Program-made: the position numbers and the translations under genes | Notes under the pieces: model-generated | Told to the model about the DNA's origin: nothing | The model's input: the letters and a program-made list of their open reading frames with translations, nothing else | Database searches by the model: none | Shown here: positions 1 to 8,606 of the stretch, piece by piece | How positions within the stretch are numbered: the first letter of the stretch is position 1 | Layout: each line of letters begins with the position of its first letter | NCBI RefSeq assembly: GCF_007991175.1 | Contig: NZ_BJXV01000009.1 | Span: 1 to 64,000, forward strand | Length of the DNA: 64,000 bases | Source: Halovibrio variabilis | GTDB lineage: Bacteria > Pseudomonadota > Gammaproteobacteria > Pseudomonadales > Halomonadaceae | Reading direction: 5' to 3'

Positions 1-216
1 CCATTCAATCAAGCACTGAACGCCATAATACTGAGGTCAAAGTAGCTGCAAGGGAAGTCGTCATTCCCGGCATGAGTGAAAAGAAAATCTCACACGCTTA
101 TGTTTGAAGCGTATGCCGCCAACCTCTACTAGAACGGCACCAACTGCTTTCAGTACGACCGGCGTTCGGTAAGAATCTGCAATAATGAAGCTTCTGGTTA
201 TTTGGGAAGATGAAAT
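1..216. other. Left-edge non-coding or remnant sequence
   Basis: No complete gene is visible. One plus-strand frame is open from base 3 and ends at a TGA at 105-107. It would be the last 34 codons of a gene entering from the left, but I do not recognise it. The rest has stops in every frame and no clear structure. Given the AT-rich accessory genes beside it, this may be decayed mobile or island sequence, which is inference only. Confidence 0.3.
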
Positions 217-1281
217 TTATCTGCTATTATAGCTTTTAAATATCTTTGCAATATCGCTAGCGATATCAGGTGTATTCCATTCTGTTGTCTCAATATCTGA
301 AAATAGAAATTTATAATATTCTTCGTTAACTTTTTCTTTACCTTCCAGCTTATTTAACTCGCTTTGATAAAAAGTAGACACAGCCAGTTTATGCTCAACT
401 TTTGACATAATTTGTTCATATTGATCCGTTTTCTTTAAGTTCACTCTTAGCAACATAGAAAAAAACAAAATCAAACCCACCAACGGAGTTAATGAGAACC
501 AATCCACTTCATTGCTTAGCATGTAATAAAGCCCTAAAAGAATAGTGGCCAAAATCGAAAACACCCATAAAGCTCTTTCCACTCGCAACCAACTAATCTT
601 CTTATTTATTTGAGTAGCATACTTATCAAAGCCAGCATATAATGAAAGAAAACCAGCCTTTCCTTTCATTGCTTCTAAAATATGATCTATTTCAGCAATC
701 CTCTCTCTAAACTTTCTAGACTGCTTTTGCAAAGAATCATTTAAAGCTTTTGTATTATCCTCAACCTCTTTAAACTTAATATTCACATAATCTTCATTAA
801 TTTCTTCAAATTTATTTTCTAACCTCCAAAATAACACTGATGATTTATCAAACCTTTCATATGCACTTAAACAACTAAAAAAAAGATGTTTCTCATCATC
901 AGAACTTAAAGACGAAATCTCTTCAATGTTATTATATACCACCCTCATGACACTTGAAGTTCTTCCGTTTATCCTAACTTCTTCAACAATTATTTGCATA
1001 ATTGCCGCTAGTTTTAAAAAATTTTCTTTATAACTTCCAACAATATCAAAACTTGGTTTCCAATCATTAACAAAAGCGACCCAAAAAGGGTTTTTGTTAT
1101 ACGCAACCAAATGTGGCACAAGGCTTTCTTTTGCAACACTGATACACTCTAAAGAGTTATCCACAAAAATAAGACTTTCTTCCTTATCGCTTGAGTGTGC
1201 AATAAAACTATCTTTTCCTCCCACTATATCTAATCGTATTTTTTCCAAATATTTATCAAAATTGAATTCTTCACTACTCAT
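217..1281 (-). CDS. Hypothetical two-TM coiled-coil membrane protein, AT-rich
   Basis: I do not recognise this 354-residue protein. The N-terminal ~150 residues look globular. Residues ~160-215 are rich in E, K, Q and N with heptad-like spacing, suggesting a coiled coil. Two hydrophobic segments follow at about 236-253 and 262-277, separated by a short loop, and then a charged ~75-residue C-terminal tail. This predicts a hairpin-anchored inner-membrane protein with both large ends on the same side. The coding sequence is strikingly AT-rich (long A/T runs, AAA, AAT and TTT codons) compared with the GC-rich genes after base 2100, which indicates horizontal acquisition. Together with the neighbouring tRNA-Leu and orphan antitoxin it marks an accessory patch. 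A role in defence or surface sensing is possible, but nothing in the sequence demonstrates it. Confidence 0.7.
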   Translation of the reverse strand: MSSEEFNFDKYLEKIRLDIVGGKDSFIAHSSDKEESLIFVDNSLECISVAKESLVPHLVAYNKNPFWVAFVNDWKPSFDIVGSYKENFLKLAAIMQIIVEEVRINGRTSSVMRVVYNNIEEISSLSSDDEKHLFFSCLSAYERFDKSSVLFWRLENKFEEINEDYVNIKFKEVEDNTKALNDSLQKQSRKFRERIAEIDHILEAMKGKAGFLSLYAGFDKYATQINKKISWLRVERALWVFSILATILLGLYYMLSNEVDWFSLTPLVGLILFFSMLLRVNLKKTDQYEQIMSKVEHKLAVSTFYQSELNKLEGKEKVNEEYYKFLFSDIETTEWNTPDIASDIAKIFKSYNSR

Positions 1282-1420
1282 TAGACGATCCCAAAAATAT
1301 ATTTATCCGCAATACCCACTGAATACTATCTATCCACAACTTTTTGTGCTGCTAGCACCCGTCCCTGTTTGCTTCAATTCGCGGCGTGCCCTTTCTATCT
1401 CAGGGTTCTAAGTGATCCGC

Positions 1421-1726
1421 TCACGAAACCTGCCGGGTTAAGTCTTGAAAGTGTACGCCAGTGGCTTTGATGACCGCGGTCATCGTGCGCAAGGTAGGGT
1501 TACCCTTAGGCGATAACGCTCGGTACAGGCTCTCTCTTGATAGCTTGGCCCGTTCAGCAACTACAGCCATTCCACCCTGGGCCTCCACCACATGGCGAAG
1601 CGCCATTAGAAAGGCCGTTTCCCCGCCTTCCTCATCCAACTCATCAAAAGCGGTGCGTAAATAATCTATTGCCATATCAGGATCTTCACGAAGCATGGTA
1701 ATTACAGCATCATCATGGCTATTCAT
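1421..1726 (-). CDS. XRE-family addiction-module antidote (HigA-like), orphan
   Basis: This is a small helix-turn-helix protein of about 101 residues. Its C-terminal half carries the signature of the putative addiction-module antidote family: a helix with AERAKLSRESLYRALS followed by KGNPTLRTM and a short beta-like end. Such proteins bind their own promoter and neutralise a RelE/HigB-type toxin. An in-frame ATG lies 19 codons further upstream (to 1783), but I chose 1726 because AGGG sits seven bases before it and the conserved part begins soon after. In this family the toxin gene normally lies immediately upstream. Here neither 1727-1972 nor 1282-1420 contains a toxin-sized reading frame, so the antidote appears orphaned. 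It may persist as an autonomous regulator or as decay of a former toxin-antitoxin pair. Confidence 0.75.
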   Translation of the reverse strand: MNSHDDAVITMLREDPDMAIDYLRTAFDELDEEGGETAFLMALRHVVEAQGGMAVVAERAKLSRESLYRALSPKGNPTLRTMTAVIKATGVHFQDLTRQVS

Positions 1727-1880
1727 TTCTTCACCCTCATGTTGTGAGAATGAGCTAGGTGATAGGCAGCCTGTCTCGCACAAACACAGCTGAACAAAAA
1801 TAGTAGCCTAGAAGCTACAGCACTGCAGCTAAAACTAAGCATAGCTAGTCAACGCTATAAAGTACGCCCCAAAAATTGAG

Positions 1881-1898
1881 GTGGACAAAAAGTGGACA
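1881..1898. repeat. Short direct repeat near tRNA-Leu 3' side
   Basis: GTGGACA occurs at 1881-1887 and again at 1892-1898, about 75 bases beyond the CCA end of tRNA-Leu on the side of the AT-rich patch. Short repeats of this kind can be recombinase arm sites beside tRNA-targeted islands. No integrase gene is in view, so this is a suggestion only. Confidence 0.3.
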
Positions 1899-1939
1899 GA
1901 TTCAGATATTTGGTAGGGAAAAACTCAAATTACAGGCAC

Positions 1940-1961
1940 AAAAAAAGGCACCTAGGTGCCT
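1940..1961 (-). terminator. Rho-independent terminator of tRNA-Leu
   Basis: A perfect 16-base palindrome, AGGCACCTAGGTGCCT (1946-1961), is followed on the minus strand by a run of seven T. It starts 11 bases past the CCA end of the tRNA, exactly where the tRNA transcript should stop. Confidence 0.85.
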
Positions 1962-1972
1962 GATTTTAAACA

Positions 1973-2059
1973 TGGTGCCGGTAGCCAGACTCGAACTGGC
2001 ACACCCGTAAAGGCGGCGGATTTTGAATCCGCTGCGTCTACCAATTCCGCCATACCGGC
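1973..2059 (-). tRNA. tRNA-Leu (anticodon CAA)
   Basis: An 87-base tRNA on the minus strand. The acceptor stem GCCGGTA pairs with TACCGGC, followed by ACCA with the CCA encoded. The D arm is standard. The anticodon stem GCGGA/TCCGC encloses the loop TTCAAAA, giving anticodon CAA, which reads UUG. The long variable arm and the T arm with GTTCGAGTC are as expected for a class II leucine tRNA. It has its own promoter and terminator. The 3' end faces the AT-rich accessory patch at 1-1970, a common integration target. Confidence 0.96.
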
Positions 2060-2070
2060 AATGGTTGCAC

Positions 2071-2098
2071 ATTATACAGACCTCGCTCTTAAGGTCAA
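2071..2098 (-). promoter_or_regulatory. Sigma-70 promoter of tRNA-Leu
   Basis: On the minus strand TTGACC (2093-2098) and a perfect TATAAT (2071-2076) are separated by 16 bases. The -10 lies 11 bases before the first tRNA base, so transcription would start only a few bases before the mature 5' end. Confidence 0.8.
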
Positions 2099-2134
2099 TA
2101 AAAGCGTGCTGTAATCAGACACATCCGTAAGCAT

Positions 2135-3304
2135 TCAGTGCTGGGGGGAGAGTCGCCGTTCGATCAGGCGTGAAAATAGGCTGGCACCAATCGGCAGAAT
2201 ATCGTCGCCAAGCACGAAAGCCGGATTATGCACTGGGACATTGCCACTGTGTCCCACCCAGCAGTAGGCGCCTGGCACTACCTTCAGCATATCCGCAAAA
2301 TCTTCACTGCCCATTAATGGCTTGTTATCGGTGTTTACATTAGCTTCACCAACGACTTCCCGGGCGGCATCGGCGAGCAACTCCGTTTGCATGGGCGCGT
2401 TCTCCAGCACGCTGAAAACATCGCGAATGTCGATGTCAATACCGACCTCATAACTCGCGGCGACGCCAGCAACCAGCGTCCGCATACGCTCACGGGTTTG
2501 CTCCCGAACGCTGTCAGAAAAGGTTCTTACAGTGCCTGCAAGGGTGGCCGTCTGGGGAATAACGTTATAGGCCGAACCAGAATGCACCTGGGTGATTGAG
2601 AGCACTACGGGGTCGTGGGGATTGATATTCCGGCTCACGATACTCTGAAGTGCTTGAATCAGTGCGCCGCTAACGACCACAGGGTCGCGGGAATAGTGTG
2701 GCATTGCCCCGTGGCTTCCGCGCCCGGTCACGGTGATATCAAAGAAATCAGCACCCGCCATCGCAGGACCTGCACAAAGCGCCACTTCGCCGGGGCCATG
2801 CAAAGGTGAATTGTGAAGCCCATAGATTTCATCACAAGGAAAGCGCTCAAAAAGCCCCTCTGCAATCATTTGGCGGGCACCTCCCAGGCCCTCCTCCGCT
2901 GGCTGAAAAATCAGCACGACGGTGCCAGCAAAGTTGCGGGTCTCAGCAAGATAGCGGGCGGTGCCCAGCAACATGGTGGTATGCCCATCGTGACCACAAC
3001 CATGAAAACGTCCAGGCGTTTGTGAGCTAAACGAGAGCCCACTCTCTTCCTCCATAGGCAGTGCATCCATGTCAGCACGTAACCCAACTCGCTTACCCTG
3101 GCCAAGACGGCCGTGAATTAATCCAACCACCCCCGTGGTGGCGATCCCAGTGTGAACTTCATCAACACCATACTGCTTGAGCAGTTGAGCAACGATTGAG
3201 GAAGTTCGCTGCTCTTCAAAGCCAATTTCAGGGTGGGCGTGCAGATCATGGCGGATAGCGCGTAAATCATCGCCGTACTCTTCTATACGAGCAATCGTAG
3301 TCAT
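2135..3304 (-). CDS. M20-family amidohydrolase (hippurate/N-acyl-amino-acid hydrolase type)
   Basis: A cytoplasmic binuclear metal amidohydrolase of about 389 residues that cleaves N-acyl amino acids or small amides. The N terminus has HDLHAHPE. The metal site is visible as RADMDALPM, GCGHDGHTTM and PAEEGLGG, followed by the dimerisation domain with VTGRGSHGAMPH, and near the end GSEDFADML. This is the M20D arrangement. ATG codons further upstream extend the frame to 3334, but GGAG six bases before 3304 and the start of the conserved domain favour 3304. It is the last gene of the minus-strand operon with an oligopeptide ABC importer and an M81 peptidase, so it probably completes breakdown of what the importer brings in. 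The exact substrate cannot be read from sequence. Confidence 0.88.
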   Translation of the reverse strand: MTTIARIEEYGDDLRAIRHDLHAHPEIGFEEQRTSSIVAQLLKQYGVDEVHTGIATTGVVGLIHGRLGQGKRVGLRADMDALPMEEESGLSFSSQTPGRFHGCGHDGHTTMLLGTARYLAETRNFAGTVVLIFQPAEEGLGGARQMIAEGLFERFPCDEIYGLHNSPLHGPGEVALCAGPAMAGADFFDITVTGRGSHGAMPHYSRDPVVVSGALIQALQSIVSRNINPHDPVVLSITQVHSGSAYNVIPQTATLAGTVRTFSDSVREQTRERMRTLVAGVAASYEVGIDIDIRDVFSVLENAPMQTELLADAAREVVGEANVNTDNKPLMGSEDFADMLKVVPGAYCWVGHSGNVPVHNPAFVLGDDILPIGASLFSRLIERRLSPQH

Positions 3305-3336
3305 CGTGTTCTCCATGTGGGATGAAACCATCATTA

Positions 3337-5010
3337 TTAGTGTGCCTCGACTGGGCTGAACCTTGGCTTGACCGGCGCGCCGGCGGCGAAATCCCAGCCA
3401 CGCCCCGGTGCCGCTTCCATTAGTTGCCGCGTGTACTCAGCCTCTGGTTGGCCAAGCACCTGTGCTGCGGGGCCATACTCGATCAATCGCCCTCGTTGCA
3501 TTACCAGCACGTCGTCGCAAATTTGCGCAGCCACGCGCAGATCGTGGGTAATAAACAGCACGGCAATACCCAGCCTAAGCTGGATTTCGTGGAGTAGCGT
3601 GAGCACCTGGGCTTGCACCGAAACATCCAGAGCGGAGACTGCCTCATCGGCGACGATTACCTCGGGCTCCATGGCCAATGCCCGGGCAATAGCGATACGT
3701 TGGCGCTGACCACCGGAAAACTGGTGAGGGTAGCGGTCAATGGCATCAACCGGTAGCCCTACCAATTCGAGCAGCTCGCGCCCGCGAGCCAGGGCCTCGC
3801 GGCGCGACGTTCCGTAGTTGGTCGGCCCTTCAATTAGGCTCTGCCCCACCGTCATACGCGGGTTTAGCGAGCGATTGGGATCCTGAAAGATCATCTGGAT
3901 GCGCTTGCGGTGCGGCTTGAGCATCGATTTAGGCAGCTCAGTAATCTGCTTACCGCTGACCCTGATATTGCCGCCTGTTGGGGTAATAAGTCGCATCACG
4001 CAGCGCGCCAGCGTCGACTTGCCGGAGCCCGATTCCCCGACAACACCTAACGTTCGCCCGCGTTTGAGCACAAAGCTGACATCATCCACAGCGCGGGTTG
4101 GCGTTACGGGCTTACGCAGCCAGCGCAACACGCCTTGGTTAGCGTTAAACACTTTTTCAAGCGACTGCACTTCCAGCACGGTTTTATTGCTGGTGGCCTC
4201 CCGCGGCGGGCGTGGCAACAGGCTAGGCACGGCGGCAAGCAGGCGTTGGGTGTAAGCCTCTTGAGGGCTACCCAGCACCTGGTCGACAGGGCCACTTTCC
4301 ACCAGCTGGCCATGATGCATGACGCATACACGGTCAGCGATATCCACCACCACGCCCATATCGTGAGTGATAAATAGCACCGCGGTGCCATGCTCGCGCT
4401 GGAGCTGTTTAATCAACGCCAAAATCTGGTGCTGGGTAGTTACATCCAATGCGGTGGTAGGTTCGTCGGCAATCAGCAACTGAGGCTTAAGCAACAGCGC
4501 CATGGCAATCATGATGCGCTGGCGCTGGCCGCCAGAGAGCTGATGCGGGTAACTGGCATAGATGCGTTCAACGTCAGGAAGATGAACCTGTTCAAACACT
4601 TCGAGGACTCGGGCGCGTCGCTGCGGGCCTGTTTGCGAGGTGTGCTGACACAGTACTTCGTCAAGTTGGCGCCCAACACTCAGTACCGGGTTGAGCGCGG
4701 TCATCGGCTCCTGAAAGATCATCGCCATATGCCGCCCTCGCAGGGAGAGTAGCTTTGCCGGAGTGGCAGTGAGTACATCTTCACCTGCAAGCCGGATACA
4801 CCCACTTTGCGCCACTAGTGCTCCGGGGGGCAGCAGTCCCATGGTGGCCAGTGAAGTGACCGACTTGCCGGAACCGCTCTCCCCCACCAAGCACAGCGTC
4901 TCGCCAGCGTTAATGGTGAATGAGATAGCATCCAGAATGCGCGAAGGCTTACGCCCACTGGTCTCAACGACCAGCTCTTCAACCTCAAGTATCGGAGCGT
5001 CGGTCATCAT
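3337..5010 (-). CDS. Oligopeptide ABC transporter, fused dual ATP-binding protein
   Basis: This 557-residue protein carries two complete nucleotide-binding domains in one chain, as in GsiA/YejF-type peptide and glutathione importers. The first domain has Walker A GESGSGKS at ~45-52 and the signature LSGGQRQR, followed by LLIADEPTTALD. The second has a further GESGSGKS, the signature FSGGQRQR and a Walker B VIVADEAVSALD. The extension after each domain resembles the oligopeptide ATPase C terminus. It energises the two permeases encoded just upstream, and its ATG overlaps the preceding stop codon. GGAGG lies five bases before the ATG at 5010, while an alternative ATG directly follows at 5007. 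Substrate is unknown, probably a peptide or acylated amino acid from context. Confidence 0.92.
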   Translation of the reverse strand: MMTDAPILEVEELVVETSGRKPSRILDAISFTINAGETLCLVGESGSGKSVTSLATMGLLPPGALVAQSGCIRLAGEDVLTATPAKLLSLRGRHMAMIFQEPMTALNPVLSVGRQLDEVLCQHTSQTGPQRRARVLEVFEQVHLPDVERIYASYPHQLSGGQRQRIMIAMALLLKPQLLIADEPTTALDVTTQHQILALIKQLQREHGTAVLFITHDMGVVVDIADRVCVMHHGQLVESGPVDQVLGSPQEAYTQRLLAAVPSLLPRPPREATSNKTVLEVQSLEKVFNANQGVLRWLRKPVTPTRAVDDVSFVLKRGRTLGVVGESGSGKSTLARCVMRLITPTGGNIRVSGKQITELPKSMLKPHRKRIQMIFQDPNRSLNPRMTVGQSLIEGPTNYGTSRREALARGRELLELVGLPVDAIDRYPHQFSGGQRQRIAIARALAMEPEVIVADEAVSALDVSVQAQVLTLLHEIQLRLGIAVLFITHDLRVAAQICDDVLVMQRGRLIEYGPAAQVLGQPEAEYTRQLMEAAPGRGWDFAAGAPVKPRFSPVEAH

Positions 5011-5900
5011 GACATCCTCCGTTTCATTTTTGGATCAAGTGCGTCGCGGGCACTATCTCCGAGCAGGTTAATCGACAGGATGCAGGCTGAGAGCAGCAAC
5101 CCGGCCCAGAAGATAAGTGAAGGCTTAAGCTGAAAGTAGACCCGACCTTCGGACATGATATTGCCCCATGAAGGTGTCTCAGTACCGATCCCCGCGCCCA
5201 GAAATGAGAGGATGGCTTCAGTGAGAATGGCCGAAGCGCAGATATAGGTACCCTGCACTATTAATGGCGCTAAAGTACTCGGCATCAGGTGTCGCCACAG
5301 CAGCCGAGGGGTGGAGGTCCCCATTAATATCGCGGCCTCTACAAACGCCTCTTCGCGAGTCGCCAGCACTCGAGAGCGAACCAGGCGTACCACTTGGGGA
5401 ATCTCGGGAACCATAATCGCGATCATCACTGTCCACAGGGAAGCGCTGGTGAGTGAGACGATGGCAATTGCCAGTAGGATGCCGGGGATCGCCATTAATC
5501 CATCCATGATTCGCATGAGTACAGCGTCAAGAGTACGGAAGTAACCCGCCAACAAGCCTAGCGGTAAGCCTATAGCCACACTCGTCACGGCCACACCGAG
5601 CCCCACAGTCAGCGACACGCGGGCGCCGTAGACAATCCGCGAGTAGAGATCGCGTCCATAAGGGTCAGTGCCAAGCCAGAATTCACTACCCATGGGTTTC
5701 AGGCGATCAGCAGGAGATAATGCTAGCGGATCATGGTTCGCTAGCCAGGGAGCAAACAGGGCCACTGAGATAATCAAGGTCAGCACAACGCCTGCGGCAA
5801 GGGTAACCCCTCTTGGGCGAGTCTGGCTTAACCGCGACAATAGGCGACTAACGCCGCGCCCTTCGGGGGCTAGGGTCAAGTGAGAGTGCGAGGCATGCAT
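5007..5900 (-). CDS. Oligopeptide ABC transporter permease (DppC/GsiD type)
   Basis: An inner-membrane permease of 297 residues. An N-terminal cytoplasmic segment precedes the first TM helix (~35-55). Then comes the conserved loop with GTDPYGRDLYSRIVYGARVS typical of DppC proteins, and four or five further helices. The EAA-type coupling motif (EEAFVEAAILMG) sits around residues 185-197. It forms a heterodimer with the DppB-type permease whose stop codon overlaps its ATG, and it overlaps the ATPase gene by four bases, so the three are translationally coupled. Confidence 0.92.
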   Translation of the reverse strand: MHASHSHLTLAPEGRGVSRLLSRLSQTRPRGVTLAAGVVLTLIISVALFAPWLANHDPLALSPADRLKPMGSEFWLGTDPYGRDLYSRIVYGARVSLTVGLGVAVTSVAIGLPLGLLAGYFRTLDAVLMRIMDGLMAIPGILLAIAIVSLTSASLWTVMIAIMVPEIPQVVRLVRSRVLATREEAFVEAAILMGTSTPRLLWRHLMPSTLAPLIVQGTYICASAILTEAILSFLGAGIGTETPSWGNIMSEGRVYFQLKPSLIFWAGLLLSACILSINLLGDSARDALDPKMKRRMS

Positions 5901-6841
5901 CAGTAGCGAATCCTCGGGTCGGTGATCGCGTAGGAGAGGTCGATCAGTAGATTGATAATCACGTAGAGCCCGGCAGTGAGCAGAATCAACGCCTGAATCA
6001 CCGGGTAGTCGCGGGCCAGCACGGCGTCCACAATCAGCCGCCCTAAACCAGGAATATTGAAGACACTTTCGGTGACCACAACGCCAGAAATCATCAGGGC
6101 AAAGCCAGTACCAATAACGGTTAGGATCGGTACCGCTGCATTACGCAACGCATGGCGGAAGAGAACTGCACGCTCGGGAAGTCCTTTGGCGCGGGCGGTA
6201 CGGATATAATCCTCGTCGAGCACCTCAAGCATACTGGCGCGAGTCATGCGCGCGATCAGCGCGATATAGATCGAAGAGAGCGTTAGCGCTGGCAGCACGA
6301 TGCGGCTGGCGAAAGGAGCAATTCCCTCACTGAGACTTCGAAAGCCCTGCACCGGCAGCCAGCCCAGCTCAAGGGCGAACAACTGAATCAATAAATAGCC
6401 AATCACAAATACCGGCACCGAAAAGCCCACCACTGAGGCCGACATCACTAGTTTGTCGAGAAACCGCCCATGGCACCACGCGGCGATCACCCCGAGCGGA
6501 ATCGCGATAATCACAGTAAACAGCATCGCTACCACCGCTAGACTTCCAGTTGGTTCAAGACGCTGCCCGATCATGGTTAGCACAGGGGTCTGTGAGATAA
6601 GCGATGTGCCGAAATTGCCGCGCACCAGCTCGCCAAGCCAAACGAAGAACTGGATATGCAGCGGCTGGTCGAGCCCTAATGCAGCGCGAATATTAGCGAG
6701 TTGAGTGGGGCTCGCCATATCCCCAGCAATAATGGCTGCCGGATCCCCTGGCGAGAGGCGCAGTAGCAGAAAGACAAACAGCGCTACCACGAGCATAACG
6801 GGGATCGACGCTAAAATACGGCGAATAAAGTAAGCGAACAT
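5900..6841 (-). CDS. Oligopeptide ABC transporter permease (DppB/GsiC type)
   Basis: A 313-residue inner-membrane permease. It has the DppB N terminus (FIRRILASIPVMLVVALFVF), the LSPGDPA motif, the conserved GLDQPLHIQFF stretch and six TM helices. The C-terminal coupling region contains DYIRTARAKGLPERAVLFRHALRN-like residues (~213-236), and the end is TDPRIRY, typical of the family. It partners with the DppC-type permease downstream. About 97 bases separate it from the substrate-binding-protein gene, and that gap carries a strong hairpin. Confidence 0.92.
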   Translation of the reverse strand: MFAYFIRRILASIPVMLVVALFVFLLLRLSPGDPAAIIAGDMASPTQLANIRAALGLDQPLHIQFFVWLGELVRGNFGTSLISQTPVLTMIGQRLEPTGSLAVVAMLFTVIIAIPLGVIAAWCHGRFLDKLVMSASVVGFSVPVFVIGYLLIQLFALELGWLPVQGFRSLSEGIAPFASRIVLPALTLSSIYIALIARMTRASMLEVLDEDYIRTARAKGLPERAVLFRHALRNAAVPILTVIGTGFALMISGVVVTESVFNIPGLGRLIVDAVLARDYPVIQALILLTAGLYVIINLLIDLSYAITDPRIRY

Positions 6842-6886
6842 GCGGTGCCTGCTATGAGTTGTGGATAGGCATGGTCGAATAACAAG

Positions 6887-6932
6887 GCCAGTGCGACGGC
6901 TTAATGACTAACGTTGCGACCCACGCACTGGC
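6887..6932 (-). other. Intercistronic hairpin after the binding-protein gene
   Basis: GCCAGTGCG (6887-6895) and CGCACTGGC (6924-6932) form a perfect nine-pair stem around a 28-base loop between the binding-protein stop and the first permease. No T-run follows. Hairpins here commonly protect the upstream mRNA from 3' decay, letting the binding protein outnumber the permeases. That role is inferred. Confidence 0.5.
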
Positions 6933-6938
6933 AAAACC

Positions 6939-8549
6939 TTATTCGCTCTTAGTCAGATTCCAGAACACGGGCACGGGGCCCTTGAGCACGCCATCGAGCT
7001 GGTTGGTCCAGGAAGAGACCGAGCGATAGTCGCCTAACGGCACATAAATAACTTGCTCAAGCGCATGGACTTGGATCACCTCTGCTATACGTTCCCGTTC
7101 TTCGTCACTCTCAGCCATGGCGAAGTCCAGGCGCATAGCTTCCAGTTCTTCATCCTTGGGCCAGCCGAAGAAACTACCCTCTCGCCCTTGGGCGTTGAGC
7201 ATCGGGTTGACGATAGGATTCCACACTTCCGGGATAATCCAGTTGGTAAAGAACATGTTCCAACCTCCATCCGCGGGATCATTCTGGCTGGCACGGCGCG
7301 TCACCAGCGTCTGCCAGTCCATCGGCTGCATTTCGACATTAAAACCGGCCTGACGCAGCGCTTGAGCAGCCACCACTGGCTGGGGAGAGACCGTTGCCAC
7401 ATCAGTAGGCTGTAGCATGACGACCGGAGTACCATCATAACCGGCCTCTTCTAGCAACTCGCGGGCTCGCTCAAGATCGCCTGTGGCCATCCAGGTATCG
7501 GTGCCAGCATCACTGCCTAACGGTGTCGTGCAACCGAAGAAAGAGCCACATGTTTCGTAGTAATCAGCATTGCCAACCAAGGCAGCAAGCACATCCTCTT
7601 GATTCATCGCCAGCATCGCCGCCTGACGAATGCGCACATCATCAAAGGGCGGGTAGAGGAAGTTCATCCGCCCCATGGTCTGGCTGCCCATCTCGCTAAG
7701 TGTCCCAAGGATTAAGTCGTCATTGGTTTCAAGCAGCGGCGCCAGATCAAGCGGCACCTGCTCGATGAAATCGATATCTCCACTGCCCAAGGCGTTAATA
7801 GCCGTTTGTTGGTCGGGCATGGTGATCCACTCGACTCGGTCAACATTGACCACCTTGCCGCCCGCCGTCCAACTTGGCGGCTCATCACGCGGCACGTACT
7901 CCTCGAACTTGGTATATACAACCCGATTACCGGGCTGGAATTCGTCAGCAACAAAACGGAAAGGGCCAGAACCGATCTGCTCAGGAATTGCCTCTTCAGG
8001 ACTTGTGCTCGCCAGACGCTCGGGCATCATGAATGCGGGTACGGAGGAGGGCTTGGCAAGCAGCTCAAGTACATAGCTAAACGGTGAAGATAAGGTAAGG
8101 GTGATGGTACGTTCGTCGCTGGCTTCAAGCGATTCGACATGGTTCATCAACATCAAACCACCGGAGTCGCGTTTTGCCCAGCGCTCAAGAGAGGCAACAC
8201 AGTCGGCAGCGGTGACCGCCTCGCCATCGTGCCAGGTAAGCCCGTCGCGCAGCGTAAAGGTGTACACCATGCCATCGTCAGAGATTTCCCAATCGGCCAT
8301 CTGCGGCTGTGGTTGGAACTCCTCATTCATGCCCAGAAGGGTATCGAAAACCATATAGCCATGATTGCGGGTGATGTGTGCGGTGGTCAGAATGGGGTCG
8401 ATAATCCTTACTCCTGAGTGCATCACCGCATTGACAGTCTGCGCCTGACTCTCGGCGGAAAACGATAAAGCGCCAAGACCAAGCAGCGTGGCACTGAGCA
8501 GGGTACGAGCGGTAATAGAAGTCGATTTCATCACTACCTTGGGTTGCAT
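6939..8549 (-). CDS. Extracytoplasmic solute-binding protein of peptide ABC importer (SBP_bac_5)
   Basis: A periplasmic binding protein of about 536 residues. The start at 8549 has AGAGG seven bases upstream; an ATG 15 codons earlier is less likely. A Sec signal peptide is clear, with KSTSITAR, a hydrophobic core and a cleavage region around AESQAQ. The mature protein has family 5 features: early MHSGVRIIDPILTT, then WEISDDGMVYTFTLRDGLTWHDG-like residues (ending ~128), and IRQAAMLAMNQ in the second lobe. It hands substrate to the permease pair encoded downstream. Family members bind peptides, but also many other compounds, so peptide specificity is inferred from the adjacent peptidase and amidohydrolase genes. 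Confidence 0.9.
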   Translation of the reverse strand: MQPKVVMKSTSITARTLLSATLLGLGALSFSAESQAQTVNAVMHSGVRIIDPILTTAHITRNHGYMVFDTLLGMNEEFQPQPQMADWEISDDGMVYTFTLRDGLTWHDGEAVTAADCVASLERWAKRDSGGLMLMNHVESLEASDERTITLTLSSPFSYVLELLAKPSSVPAFMMPERLASTSPEEAIPEQIGSGPFRFVADEFQPGNRVVYTKFEEYVPRDEPPSWTAGGKVVNVDRVEWITMPDQQTAINALGSGDIDFIEQVPLDLAPLLETNDDLILGTLSEMGSQTMGRMNFLYPPFDDVRIRQAAMLAMNQEDVLAALVGNADYYETCGSFFGCTTPLGSDAGTDTWMATGDLERARELLEEAGYDGTPVVMLQPTDVATVSPQPVVAAQALRQAGFNVEMQPMDWQTLVTRRASQNDPADGGWNMFFTNWIIPEVWNPIVNPMLNAQGREGSFFGWPKDEELEAMRLDFAMAESDEERERIAEVIQVHALEQVIYVPLGDYRSVSSWTNQLDGVLKGPVPVFWNLTKSE

Positions 8550-8606
8550 CGCGATACCTCTTTTCTTTTGGGTGAAACCACGCAACGTGGTCAATAAGGA
8601 CAGCGT

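Noticed and set aside
1094-1411. Plus-strand open frame of 105 codons
   Set aside because: It is mostly antisense to the 354-aa gene and has no ribosome-binding site or domain.
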